Assembly (NCBI GenBank): GCA_001586195.1 | Contig: CP014609.1 | Span: 2,330,001-2,394,000 of the forward strand | Direction of reading: 5' to 3' | Source of the DNA: Solibacillus silvestris | GTDB taxonomy: Bacteria > Bacillota > Bacilli > Bacillales_A > Planococcaceae | DNA: 64,000 nucleotides | In this document: one piece after another, positions 1 through 8,735 of the stretch | How positions within the stretch are numbered: position 1 is the stretch's first letter | Layout of the letters: each line of letters starts with the position of its first letter | Translations under genes and position numbers: made by a program | The notes under the pieces: generated by a model | Databases searched by the model: none | What the model saw: only the letters and a program-made list of their open reading frames with translations | What the model was told of the DNA's origin: nothing

Positions 1-1188
1 TTGTAAAATCGGCGTTTTCAATAGCTGGTTAATAATCGATTTTGTATGCTTGTTTAAAATTTTGCGTTCGCGCTCTGTTAAATTCGGCATTTTGTTTTCG
101 ATACTCAACATTGTTTCTTCTTGAATAGATGCCGCTTTTTTGCGTAAGGCAGAAATAACAGGAACAACACCAAGTGTATTAAACCAATCTTTAAATTGAA
201 TAATTTCCTCTTGAATCATCGCTGTAATTTCATTTGCCGCACGTTCACGTTCAGCCAAGTTTGCTTGTACAATTCCTTGAAGGTCATCAATATCGTACAG
301 GAATACATTGGACACATCGCCAATACGAGGATCTAAATCACGCGGTACCGCAATATCGACCATAAATAAAGGATCGCCTTTACGGAATTTCGCTACATCT
401 TTCATTAAGTCATAATCGATGACATAATCTGTTGCCCCAGTTGAACTGATTAAAATATCAGCTTCCAGCAGCGTACATTGAAGTTCATTCATTGCTTTCG
501 CATCTCCATCAAATTTCGATGCCAAGTTTTGAGCTTTTTCAAATGTACGGTTAATAACCGTTACTTTTCCTACACCATTTCCGTATAGGTTTTGAATTGC
601 AAGTTCGCCCATTTTACCGGCACCTAAAATGGCTACATGCTTATCTTTCAAGGAACCAAAGATTTTTTTGGCAAGCTCTACGGCAGCATAAGAAACAGAA
701 ACAGCATTTTCCCCAATCGCTGTTTCACTATGGGCACGTTTTGCAAATGTTACTGCCTGTTTAAATAGTTGGTTGTAAACTGTACCAGTTGTACCAATTT
801 CCTGACCTTGTAAAAAACTTTTCTTTACTTGTCCTAAAATTTGCGTTTCTCCAAGCACCATTGAATCAATACCAGCCGTTACACGGAATAAATGGTTCAA
901 TGAATCATCTTCTTCACGGATGAATAAGTGATCCTCGAACTGTTCCATCGGTATGTTAAACCAGTTCGCCAAAAATTGTTTAATATAATAGCGACCAGTG
1001 TGTAATTGATCAACAACCGCATAAATTTCTGTACGGTTACAAGTAGAGATGATTACATTTTCCAATATGCTTTTTTGCTTTTGTAGCGCTTCCATAGCAT
1101 TCGGTAGATCCGATTCGATAAACGAGAGCTTTTCACGAATTTCTACTGGCGCTGTTTTATAATTCAGGCCTACTACTAATGTATGCAT
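1..1188 (-). CDS. hemA: Glutamyl-tRNA reductase (partial, C-terminus outside window)
   Basis: Cytoplasmic enzyme that reduces glutamyl-tRNA(Glu) to glutamate-1-semialdehyde with NADPH, the first committed step of C5 heme synthesis. The minus-strand frame opens with ATG at 1186-1188 ([20 protein letters not shown]) and stays open to the window edge, giving 396 codons of a family usually about 450 residues long. The catalytic-Cys motif STCNRTE lies near residue 50, and the NADPH-binding motif [10 protein letters not shown] is recognisable further on. The rest of hemA and any downstream hem genes lie outside the window. In B. subtilis hemA sits close to ysxC; here about 7 kb of other genes separate them. 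No clear promoter could be assigned. Confidence 0.96.
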   Translation of the reverse strand, partial: MHTLVVGLNYKTAPVEIREKLSFIESDLPNAMEALQKQKSILENVIISTCNRTEIYAVVDQLHTGRYYIKQFLANWFNIPMEQFEDHLFIREEDDSLNHLFRVTAGIDSMVLGETQILGQVKKSFLQGQEIGTTGTVYNQLFKQAVTFAKRAHSETAIGENAVSVSYAAVELAKKIFGSLKDKHVAILGAGKMGELAIQNLYGNGVGKVTVINRTFEKAQNLASKFDGDAKAMNELQCTLLEADILISSTGATDYVIDYDLMKDVAKFRKGDPLFMVDIAVPRDLDPRIGDVSNVFLYDIDDLQGIVQANLAERERAANEITAMIQEEIIQFKDWFNTLGVVPVISALRKKAASIQEETMLSIENKMPNLTERERKILNKHTKSIINQLLKTPILQ

Positions 1189-1365
1189 GAATCCCCACAC
1201 CTCACACGTTCTAATTCATAGATTTTATTGTAACATAATTGCAGCATGATTCTAGTTTAGTTTGTGAACATGACATGAAAGTATATACTAAACCTACTTA
1301 ATTAAATCCAAAAACAACTTTTAAATTGTCAGCGGATAACTGAACCTTTGTATATATACCCTAAC

Positions 1366-1403
1366 TTCAGAAAAATACATCTTGTCCCAAAGAGAGCAAG
1401 ATG
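1366..1403 (-). terminator. Second (distal) terminator of S-layer operon
   Basis: A 7-bp stem (CATCTTG / CAAGATG) with a 12-nt loop is followed on the minus strand by TATTTTTCTG. It lies about 100 bp beyond a stronger terminator and would stop read-through towards hemA. The rest of the 1189-1534 gap shows no gene. Confidence 0.5.
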
Positions 1404-1492
1404 AAGTCTATTCCAAAATGAATCGGGAATTGTTAAATTAGAATTATTCTAATGTAAGTTTAACAAAGTTCGACACAGATTTCAATCATTCA

Positions 1493-1524
1493 AACTAAAA
1501 AAGAAGCTCACTTTATAAGTGAGC
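1493..1524 (-). terminator. Rho-independent terminator of S-layer operon
   Basis: GCTCACTT / AAGTGAGC forms a perfect 8-bp stem with a 3-nt loop at 1506-1524. It is followed on the minus strand by a T-rich tract and sits 11 bp past the stop of the VWA-domain gene. Confidence 0.85.
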
Positions 1525-1534
1525 CTCTATTTTG

Positions 1535-4495
1535 TCACATATTATGAATTTTAGTCCCAATAATGTTGCCGGTTGCATCAATTGCCTGGAATTCAACCTC
1601 TACATATAAATCAAATTCCGGGAACTCATAAAGGTTCGGTCGATGCATATAACGAGAAGAACCTCGTGCAGGCAAGTCGTATTTAACATCCCCACTCGGT
1701 GAAATGAAGACAACGCGAACACCTTTTACATTGTCACATCCTGTATTTACATCTGCCAGGATTGTTACTTTTGATGTTTCGATACGTACATCGGTATTGT
1801 TAAAGATTGTATCCCCTACTAGACAACTATTATTCATAACAGGTGTTTTACATAAAATTGTCGTAATGATTGCTTGCAAAGAGCCGTGCAAGTTTTCAAT
1901 CGATGTAATATTTTGATATGTGCCATTTGTTTCGGACGAAATATCTTTCAGTAGTTTCTCATTTACCGTTGTATATGACCCAACAGAGACAGTGTGAATT
2001 GTAATTCCTTTTTGTTTTGCATCTCTCAGCACCTGTTCGAGTCCATTGCTGTTCGAATAACCGTCAGTAACTAGTACAATAGCTTTGCTCGTATACTGGT
2101 TTGTCGTGAAATTACCGATTGCTGTTTCAAGGGCTTTCACAATATTTGTCGATCGGTTTTCATTTTTATACGTTAACAAACTATCGATACTTGAAACAAT
2201 ATCCGCTTTGTCTGTTGCTTCGTGATTTGGACGATTATTAAAGCGATATACATGACTAGGGTTTGCCCCGATTTGTTTAATCGTTTGCTTCACTTTATTC
2301 GCTGTATAATTTTTCGCATCGCGCGCTTTCATCGAACCAGAGTGGTCTACAACAAACATAACTTCCGATTCAACGGAACATAAATTGTTTTCATAACGCG
2401 GGTTGGCAAAGATTTGTTCAGTGACCGTTGTATTTTTCAGGCTTTGAACGACCTTATCGTAGCGTGGATCCAAATCGATCAACCGCGCCTTTACTTGCGC
2501 TTTACCGTATAAAATATCATCAAAGTAAACTACCGCGGATCCGCGGCTGCCTGTGCCGTTATTATAGTCTTTCGTATTTGTATCGAATGATACGACACGT
2601 GTTTTGCCGTTGAAAGTTACTTCCACCGTACCTTTATAATCGGTAATAATAACCCCGCCTGGTGCGACAAGGTTGACGATTACTTTTGTATATCGGTCCA
2701 TGCCTTCCGGACGCTGCTGCAGCTCTTTACCTGCAAGCAAAACCTTAATTTTTGCAACGGCACCTTCGAGCTTCCCGATTATATCCGCATAATCTTTTCG
2801 CAGTAAGTTTTTGTCGATTTGGCCTAAACGATCATACATCGCCTTAATGACCTCTACCGACTCTTCATGTGCTAATGTTACCTGGTCTGCAATCGGTAAA
2901 AATTTGTCTGTTAAATAAATAATGACCGCATGGAGCATTGAATCGAATGCTTCCGTATCTTCTTCACTCATGACACCTTGCAAATCATATGTCGCGCGTC
3001 CCTCATTGTTGACCGTGTACATTACTTTAGCATTGCCGAGACCGCCCCAAGAAGATTCCTCTTTTGGTCCTTCAATCATATAGTCAAGAATTTGTTCAAA
3101 CAGCCAAACCGATATAATTTGACCTTCCAGCTTCAAATCTGCATTCCCATATTGAATTTCCTTGGAAGTAACCTGGCCTTGTGTCAGTTTTCCGTCAGCA
3201 GTTGTATAGCTTTCCCATTTAGACCCTGTCATCACTTTTAAGTCCGGATCGTAGTTTGAGATTGTTATAACCCCGTTTTGTGTAAATGGTACTGTCGTTG
3301 TCCCTACAACACCTTGAGGTAATGCCGGTAGAGGTCTAACGCCAGGGTCAACCGTTCCGCCATTCCACTCTGTCTGTTCCGGATCGAACACTTCGTAAGA
3401 AATACGAAGTTCTGCTTTTGGCACATAGCGCACAGACGCTTCAATCACCTGATTTTTGTATGTGTAATACTTTTCTGATGGATTAATCATCTCAAAGCGA
3501 ATTGTATCCACTACTGACTTCGTTAAAGCTGGTGCCGTTACATATACGCTAAGCTGTGGTCCATCGGTATAGACCGTTGTGGATTGACCGCTTGTACTTG
3601 TATTCGTTTCGGAAACTTTTGCCCCTGCTTTTGAAGTTACTTTAAATGCCAATGATTCATCATATGAAATGTCATTGCCGTAGCTATCTCGCAGATCAAT
3701 TGTGATTAATGTGGAATCAACACCGTTTGCTATAAGTTCCTCGTTTTCTACATTTATTTTTTTAACTGCTTTATAAACATCCGGACGTGTCGTTTTATCA
3801 TCCGTATTTTCACCTGGTGTTGTCGGTATTATAACAGTGCCGTTTTTACTCTCAACAAAGTTTACCGGTAATGTAATTTTATTATTATCTTTGCCAGCAG
3901 GTGTACTTGCCAGACCTTCAATTGCCAGTTTCCCTTGCTGATTGATTCGGTACATGAAGACTGCCATATCACCGCGATTAATATTGCGTGTCGGCTTATA
4001 GTCCTCGTATGTTTGCTTTCCTGTTGTACCTGTCGTAATTTCGTTCATATACAAATATCTGACCGCCTGAATCTCGGATAAATCAAGACCATTTACCGCC
4101 GCATAAAGCCGCGCAAAATGTCCGCGTGAAATATTGGCATTGCGTTTCGATTTATTATTTACACCATATAACGGAATATTCAAGTCGCCATAATATTCAT
4201 AGAGCATATCTTTATCATTTGTACTGAAATGATAGTTTTTGTCCATCTTCGCCAAAAACTGCAGCATTTGCCATTCCATTACGAGTGTTCCGGACTGGAA
4301 TTTGTTTCCTTTATACAACTGCAAATAATCATTATCTATTGTCCATTTGGCTGCTTTATACTTCGAATTTTTTTTCGATATATCCGAAATTTGCTTACTT
4401 GCAGCTTCCGTTTCCGTAGCACCGAACGGAAATACTACGGAGAATACTAGAAGACTACAGAGCAGCATGGCCATTAGTTTCTTTGTTTTACTCAT
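1535..4495 (-). CDS. Exported von Willebrand factor A domain protein, S-layer-type
   Basis: A 986-residue protein with a Sec signal peptide (residues about 1-32, ending in TEAAS), so it is exported. Residues about 60-200 resemble weak, diverged SLH repeats (RGDMAVFMYRINQQGK). The middle is long, beta-rich and unassigned, with Ig-like stretches. Residues about 710-885 form a VWA domain with the metal-ion-dependent adhesion motif DHSGSM and the strand IVLVTDGYS. A cysteine-containing tail of about 100 residues follows. It is the third and last gene of a minus-strand operon, 12 bp after an SLH protein. An AAGGGG ribosome binding site precedes the ATG. VWA domains with an intact MIDAS usually bind protein ligands or matrix; a role in surface adhesion or envelope structure is inference. 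The ligand is unknown. Confidence 0.8.
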   Translation of the reverse strand: MSKTKKLMAMLLCSLLVFSVVFPFGATETEAASKQISDISKKNSKYKAAKWTIDNDYLQLYKGNKFQSGTLVMEWQMLQFLAKMDKNYHFSTNDKDMLYEYYGDLNIPLYGVNNKSKRNANISRGHFARLYAAVNGLDLSEIQAVRYLYMNEITTGTTGKQTYEDYKPTRNINRGDMAVFMYRINQQGKLAIEGLASTPAGKDNNKITLPVNFVESKNGTVIIPTTPGENTDDKTTRPDVYKAVKKINVENEELIANGVDSTLITIDLRDSYGNDISYDESLAFKVTSKAGAKVSETNTSTSGQSTTVYTDGPQLSVYVTAPALTKSVVDTIRFEMINPSEKYYTYKNQVIEASVRYVPKAELRISYEVFDPEQTEWNGGTVDPGVRPLPALPQGVVGTTTVPFTQNGVITISNYDPDLKVMTGSKWESYTTADGKLTQGQVTSKEIQYGNADLKLEGQIISVWLFEQILDYMIEGPKEESSWGGLGNAKVMYTVNNEGRATYDLQGVMSEEDTEAFDSMLHAVIIYLTDKFLPIADQVTLAHEESVEVIKAMYDRLGQIDKNLLRKDYADIIGKLEGAVAKIKVLLAGKELQQRPEGMDRYTKVIVNLVAPGGVIITDYKGTVEVTFNGKTRVVSFDTNTKDYNNGTGSRGSAVVYFDDILYGKAQVKARLIDLDPRYDKVVQSLKNTTVTEQIFANPRYENNLCSVESEVMFVVDHSGSMKARDAKNYTANKVKQTIKQIGANPSHVYRFNNRPNHEATDKADIVSSIDSLLTYKNENRSTNIVKALETAIGNFTTNQYTSKAIVLVTDGYSNSNGLEQVLRDAKQKGITIHTVSVGSYTTVNEKLLKDISSETNGTYQNITSIENLHGSLQAIITTILCKTPVMNNSCLVGDTIFNNTDVRIETSKVTILADVNTGCDNVKGVRVVFISPSGDVKYDLPARGSSRYMHRPNLYEFPEFDLYVEVEFQAIDATGNIIGTKIHNM

Positions 4496-4507
4496 GTTTG
4501 CAACCCC

Positions 4508-5971
4508 TTAGTTAAAGAACAGAATATTGTCTCGGTAATTTTCTTTTAAATCTGTTTCTAAATAACGTAAAAATCGTTCAATGATTGCAGAAGATTGTGC
4601 ACGTGTTAATGTAGCTTTAGGATTGAAATACCCTTCGCTTCCTGACATTAACCCTAACTGTGTTGCGACATAAATTGCATCGCGTGCATAATCCGTAATT
4701 TTGTAATCATCTTTATAGTCTGTAGTATAGCCAGGCTCAGGTGCTTTACCTTCCAGCCCAAGTGCGCGTACTAAAATTGTCGCTGCCTGCTGACGTGTTA
4801 AAAAACCATCCGGGTCAAATGTTGTTGGTGTTTTCCCTTTAATAACGCCTTTATCAACCGTTGCCACTAAGTAATTGTAATCTTTTACTGTACGTTTCAC
4901 GTCTTTAAAAATAGATGGCTGTGTCTTTTTGCGGTTCGTTTCTTCCAATACACGCAGATCGATTGCTTTACCAATGGCAATTGCAAAATCATAGCGCTGA
5001 ACAGGTGTATTGGGTGAGTAGAAGTTCGATTGATCATCTAATATGCCCAATGAATACAGTTTCTCAATTTGCACGCGTGCCCAGTTCGAAGATAAATCTC
5101 GGAATTTTGGAATTTTCAGCATTTCAAGCTTTGGCATATAGTCGATGTTGCTTGCGACTGTTCCTTCACTAGCAGGCAAGTCGTATTCATATTCCGATAA
5201 TGAATCAGCAGAGCTAATCGTTTTATAGTTACCGTTAAAACTAGATAACGATGCATCATTTTCATTATATTCCAATGTTCGCGACTTGGATGTTGATACT
5301 TTGTTTTTCACTGTACCAATCGTCCCGTCATCAAACTCAATCTCGAAATCCGTAATTTGTGTTTCAGTAGCCCCCCAGAAGTTTTCATATCCTTCATTGC
5401 GGCTATCTACATGTACCGTAATTGTTTTAGTAACGGCATCTTTGCTACGTCCTGTCGTTTCGGTATATGTTTTACGTGCAATCGCATTTCCTGAATAATA
5501 GTCGGATGCCGGACGCTTGTCTGTAATCGTACTTTTAGAAAGCTGGTAATCGGCCAATGTAAAGGTTCTGTCACCAACCGTAATTTTTTCAGTAAATTTT
5601 GTAACTTCACCCGTTGCCGAACTTTGCCCAACTTGGTCATAGTTTGTGACATCGTATGTATACGTAAAATTCCGTGTTAGCTTTTCCCCATTTGGCCCTG
5701 CCAACGTAAACTTATATGTTTCGGTTAACTTGCCTTTAGATTCCCTCGCTGATATCGTTATATTTTTATTTGTCCCTGTAAATTTGATCGGCTTTCCTGT
5801 TAAGAAAAAGTATTCTTCATACTCATATTCGTTTTTTATGCCGCCTGTTAGATCAATAGATTGTGCAGAACTTGATGAAGGGAGCAGCAACAGAAAAAAT
5901 GAGCATGCCACTAGGAAGGTGAAGCAAAGTTTCTTTCTCACAAATTTGTCCCTCATTTCTTTATGATTCAC
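4508..5971 (-). CDS. SLH-domain surface protein
   Basis: A 487-residue exported protein with a basic N-terminus and hydrophobic signal segment (about residues 12-36). Residues 40-285 are a polar, Thr/Lys-rich beta region I cannot assign. Three C-terminal SLH repeats follow at about 290-340, 355-405 and 420-470, with typical YxPNTPVQRYDFAIAI, TFDPDGFLTRQQAATIL and YFNPKATLTRAQSSAII cores. Three SLH repeats normally anchor a protein non-covalently to pyruvylated secondary cell-wall polymer. The start used here is GTG at 5971; an in-frame ATG five codons later is possible because neither has a strong ribosome binding site. It lies in an operon between an exported protein upstream and the VWA protein 12 bp downstream. 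Confidence 0.85.
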   Translation of the reverse strand: MNHKEMRDKFVRKKLCFTFLVACSFFLLLLPSSSSAQSIDLTGGIKNEYEYEEYFFLTGKPIKFTGTNKNITISARESKGKLTETYKFTLAGPNGEKLTRNFTYTYDVTNYDQVGQSSATGEVTKFTEKITVGDRTFTLADYQLSKSTITDKRPASDYYSGNAIARKTYTETTGRSKDAVTKTITVHVDSRNEGYENFWGATETQITDFEIEFDDGTIGTVKNKVSTSKSRTLEYNENDASLSSFNGNYKTISSADSLSEYEYDLPASEGTVASNIDYMPKLEMLKIPKFRDLSSNWARVQIEKLYSLGILDDQSNFYSPNTPVQRYDFAIAIGKAIDLRVLEETNRKKTQPSIFKDVKRTVKDYNYLVATVDKGVIKGKTPTTFDPDGFLTRQQAATILVRALGLEGKAPEPGYTTDYKDDYKITDYARDAIYVATQLGLMSGSEGYFNPKATLTRAQSSAIIERFLRYLETDLKENYRDNILFFN

Positions 5972-5983
5972 TTATTATGAAAT

Positions 5984-6011
5984 GGCATGCGAGAAACCGG
6001 TCCCGCATGCC
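5984..6011 (-). promoter_or_regulatory. Hairpin between first and second genes of S-layer operon
   Basis: GGCATGCG / CGCATGCC makes a perfect 8-bp stem with a 12-nt loop in the short gap between two operon genes. On the minus strand the following tract is only ATTTCATAAT, so it is at best a weak terminator. It could act as an attenuator or mRNA-processing or stability element. Confidence 0.5.
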
Positions 6012-6018
6012 TTTTTAA

Positions 6019-7716
6019 TTAGTTTACTAATAATACATATACTTCCGATGTTGAACGTGCAATCGCTGTAACATGATCTGCTTTTTTAATTTCAGATATG
6101 TCGATTACTTCCCCATCTTTAATAACCATTGCTTTTGATAGGTCGAGCGAAAGTGAACCGAATCGGTAACTCCAGTGACCGTCTTTGTTCCACTGGCTGC
6201 TGTTAACAACCGATATCTTTTTCGTATTGAAATTAATCGAACTTACACGGCCAGTTAATGTTAACGTAGCCAGTTTTTCATTTGGCACAAAATGAATGCC
6301 CTCAATATGACCATCATTTACAAAGAAGTATCCGTAATATGGATTTGGTGAATTTGTGTAATTATCATACAAATCGAGATCCAGTTCCGGGATGACTTTA
6401 AATTGCTTTGTTCCATCCAGTTCTGAAGCGATTGTTGAATTACTGTAAGCAAATGATGCAATGGAATTATCCGTATTCCAGAAATGATTATCGAAACGTT
6501 GTAAGTCAGATAACTCCACTTCATATGCATCTAGATCCGCCACATTAATTCGACCAAAGTAAAGTTTGTATTTTGATAGATTCGGTGCTAAATAACCATC
6601 ATTTGTTATATTGACGATATGGGCATAATCACTCTTAATCGCCCCATCTGTTAATACAAATGCCGTTGTCGATATTGGATTTTGCGCTAAATCAAGGGCT
6701 ATAAGTCCTTCAGGTTCTACTAAACGGCCATTGCGAATCAAAATCGAACCGTTATGATAATTTAATTTTAATGAATTTTTAAGTTGCAGTGTGTTCACAC
6801 CAAGATTGACACTTGTAATAGGTTGATAGAATGTACGCTCATTTTTTGCTAATACGATAATTTTATCAATTACTTCTTTGCTGAACTGAGTTTTTGTTAC
6901 AAAATAAAGCTCGCTATTATTATATTTTTTTAATTGGCTTTTTGAGATTTTTTTATTTCCTACGTAAATGCTTGTACTGTTCGTAAAATTAAATGTTGCT
7001 TGTGTTTTCGTTTTTACTGTTCCAAAGCGCCAGTTTAGTAAAGGATGCGCATTTTTAACATTTAGCGTATTTTTGTTTGTGTTAACTGTATTTAAATCTG
7101 CTTTATATAATTCCGCTACCATATTGGCTGTGCTCATAATTGTAATTTCAGCTATACGGGAAGTATTGGCTGTTGCAAATTTTAGACGGACACGGTCTCC
7201 AACATAAAGTGTGCTTAAATCTACAGATGAGTTTCCTTTGAAAACTTCCGTATTGTTTGTCACTGAATAATTTTTAGTTGAGGAACCGTCGATTTTTACA
7301 CGTAACTGCAAACCGTTCGGATCAATTTGTGTGACAACACCGGTTACTTGTTTGCTGTTTTCGACGATTGAACCGCCTTCTACATTTGTAGAGCCACGCA
7401 TTTCCGTAATTTTGCCCAAGTTTACTTTTATCGTGACACTCATGCCTGCTTTAAATCCATCAATCGTTGTCAGCGTACTATTAATATAGTATTTACTAGT
7501 ATTGGCAAGGTTAAATGTTGCAGTTTTGCCTGCACTATTTTTTAATGTGACACTTTTTAATGTTCGTGTGACATTTCCCTTCTTATCTTCGGTTTCATTA
7601 TAATTCGCTTTCATAAATGTATATGTATTCGATGCTGCTTCAGCTTTTTGCACTATTGGTAAGATCGCTAAAGCAATTGTAATTGCTATCAATACGGTAA
7701 TGAATTTTTTAAGCAA
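6019..7716 (-). CDS. Exported protein of unknown function, first gene of S-layer operon
   Basis: A 565-residue protein with a clear signal peptide (about residues 1-28, ending in KAEAAS). It has no SLH repeats, transmembrane helices or recognisable catalytic motifs. The body is rich in Asn, Thr, Ser and Lys with repeated beta-strand-like stretches such as VTQIDPNGLQLRVKIDG and GDRVRLKFAT, suggesting stacked small beta domains. The start is TTG at 7714-7716, chosen because AAGGAGG lies nine bases upstream. It leads the operon running into the SLH and VWA proteins, so a joint role at the cell surface is likely. I do not recognise the family. Confidence 0.75.
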   Translation of the reverse strand: MLKKFITVLIAITIALAILPIVQKAEAASNTYTFMKANYNETEDKKGNVTRTLKSVTLKNSAGKTATFNLANTSKYYINSTLTTIDGFKAGMSVTIKVNLGKITEMRGSTNVEGGSIVENSKQVTGVVTQIDPNGLQLRVKIDGSSTKNYSVTNNTEVFKGNSSVDLSTLYVGDRVRLKFATANTSRIAEITIMSTANMVAELYKADLNTVNTNKNTLNVKNAHPLLNWRFGTVKTKTQATFNFTNSTSIYVGNKKISKSQLKKYNNSELYFVTKTQFSKEVIDKIIVLAKNERTFYQPITSVNLGVNTLQLKNSLKLNYHNGSILIRNGRLVEPEGLIALDLAQNPISTTAFVLTDGAIKSDYAHIVNITNDGYLAPNLSKYKLYFGRINVADLDAYEVELSDLQRFDNHFWNTDNSIASFAYSNSTIASELDGTKQFKVIPELDLDLYDNYTNSPNPYYGYFFVNDGHIEGIHFVPNEKLATLTLTGRVSSINFNTKKISVVNSSQWNKDGHWSYRFGSLSLDLSKAMVIKDGEVIDISEIKKADHVTAIARSTSEVYVLLVN

Positions 7717-7856
7717 TTTTCCTGCCTCCTTCTTTCAGTAACTTTTTCAATCCATAGTAAACGCCCGGAATATTTGTAGTTAATACCAAATATTGTTACA
7801 GGGCCTATTTTAGTGTAACAAAATTGCCGACTATTGGCATTGATTGTCGAAATTAT

Positions 7857-8030
7857 TTATACGTAAATATCGATTGTTTTACCTAATATGGGGTGTGATG
7901 CATTGATCACTTCGACTATTTGTTTCGCATTATCTTGCTGAAAATCCATCGCTTTTTTCGTCATGGTCAATGAAACATTTTGCATCAATTCGTTATGTTT
8001 CGCCGACATCGCTAATGCAGCAATATCCAA
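7857..8030 (-). CDS. yjfB: YjfB-family putative motility protein (57 aa)
   Basis: A 57-residue protein, MDIAALAMSAKHNELMQNVS at the N-terminus, closely matching the small YjfB family (annotated 'putative motility protein'; B. subtilis yjfB is sigma-D-associated). The start is TTG at 8028-8030 with AGGAGGTG five bases upstream, and the stop is TAA at 7857-7859. There is no signal peptide or membrane segment; the sequence looks helical with a small hydrophobic face. It lies alone between the ysxC terminator and the S-layer operon. No sigma-D promoter could be placed with confidence. Its biochemical role is unknown. Confidence 0.72.
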   Translation of the reverse strand: MDIAALAMSAKHNELMQNVSLTMTKKAMDFQQDNAKQIVEVINASHPILGKTIDIYV

Positions 8031-8111
8031 ATGTACACCTCCTATTTACCTTTATCGGCTAAATACTATGAATATCAAGTAATTATTATAATTTCCGAGA
8101 GTAAATTGGCC

Positions 8112-8147
8112 AAAATAAAAAACAACCCCGAAAGAATTTCGAGGTTG
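8112..8147 (-). terminator. Terminator of lonA-ysxC operon
   Basis: An 11-bp stem with one mismatch (CAACCTCGAAA / TTTCGGGGTTG) and a 3-nt loop is followed on the minus strand by TTTTTTATTTTGG. It starts just past the ysxC stop. Confidence 0.9.
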
Positions 8148-8153
8148 CATTGT

Positions 8154-8735
8154 TTACATGCGTGATTCAATTTCTGCCCAAGCCTGTTCTAGACCAAGAC
8201 CTTTTTCAGAAGAAAACACGATTAATGGATCTTGCTTTTCCATTTGTAGTGTTTCCCGGACAATCTTTTTATGCTTATCCCATTTTCCCTTCGGAATTTT
8301 ATCTGCCTTAGTTGCGACAACTATTACCGGGATATTATAATGCTTTAAAAAATCATACATCATGCAGTCATCTGAAGTCGGGTTATGGCGAATATCAACA
8401 ATTAAGACAACCGCTCTTAACTGCTCACGCCCCATAAAGTACTGCTCAATCATTCTTCCCCATGCTGCACGTTCTGATTTTGAAACTTTTGCATAGCCGT
8501 ATCCTGGTACGTCAACATAATAAAGCTGTTCTTCAATTTTATAGAAGTTCAGTTGTTGTGTTTTACCAGGTTTTGACGAAATACGTGCCATTGCTTTACG
8601 GCCAATCATACGATTGATAAACGAAGATTTGCCGACATTTGAACGACCCGCTAAAGCGAATTCAGGTAGCCCGTCTTCCGGGAACTGTTCTGGTCGGACA
8701 AAACTGCCGATCATTTCTACGTTATGGACTTTCAT
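8154..8735 (-). CDS. ysxC: Ribosome biogenesis GTP-binding protein YsxC/EngB
   Basis: A 193-residue essential GTPase of the TrmE-Era-EngA-EngB branch, needed for late 50S ribosomal subunit assembly in Bacillus. GTPase motifs are intact: G1 GRSNVGKSS (residues 30-38), the GKT switch around 57-59, G3 DVPG (75-78), G4 TKAD (141-144) and G5 SSEKG near 174. Length and motifs match the family. Its ATG overlaps the lonA stop codon by one base (TAATG), so it is translationally coupled to lonA, the order seen in B. subtilis. Confidence 0.97.
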   Translation of the reverse strand: MKVHNVEMIGSFVRPEQFPEDGLPEFALAGRSNVGKSSFINRMIGRKAMARISSKPGKTQQLNFYKIEEQLYYVDVPGYGYAKVSKSERAAWGRMIEQYFMGREQLRAVVLIVDIRHNPTSDDCMMYDFLKHYNIPVIVVATKADKIPKGKWDKHKKIVRETLQMEKQDPLIVFSSEKGLGLEQAWAEIESRM

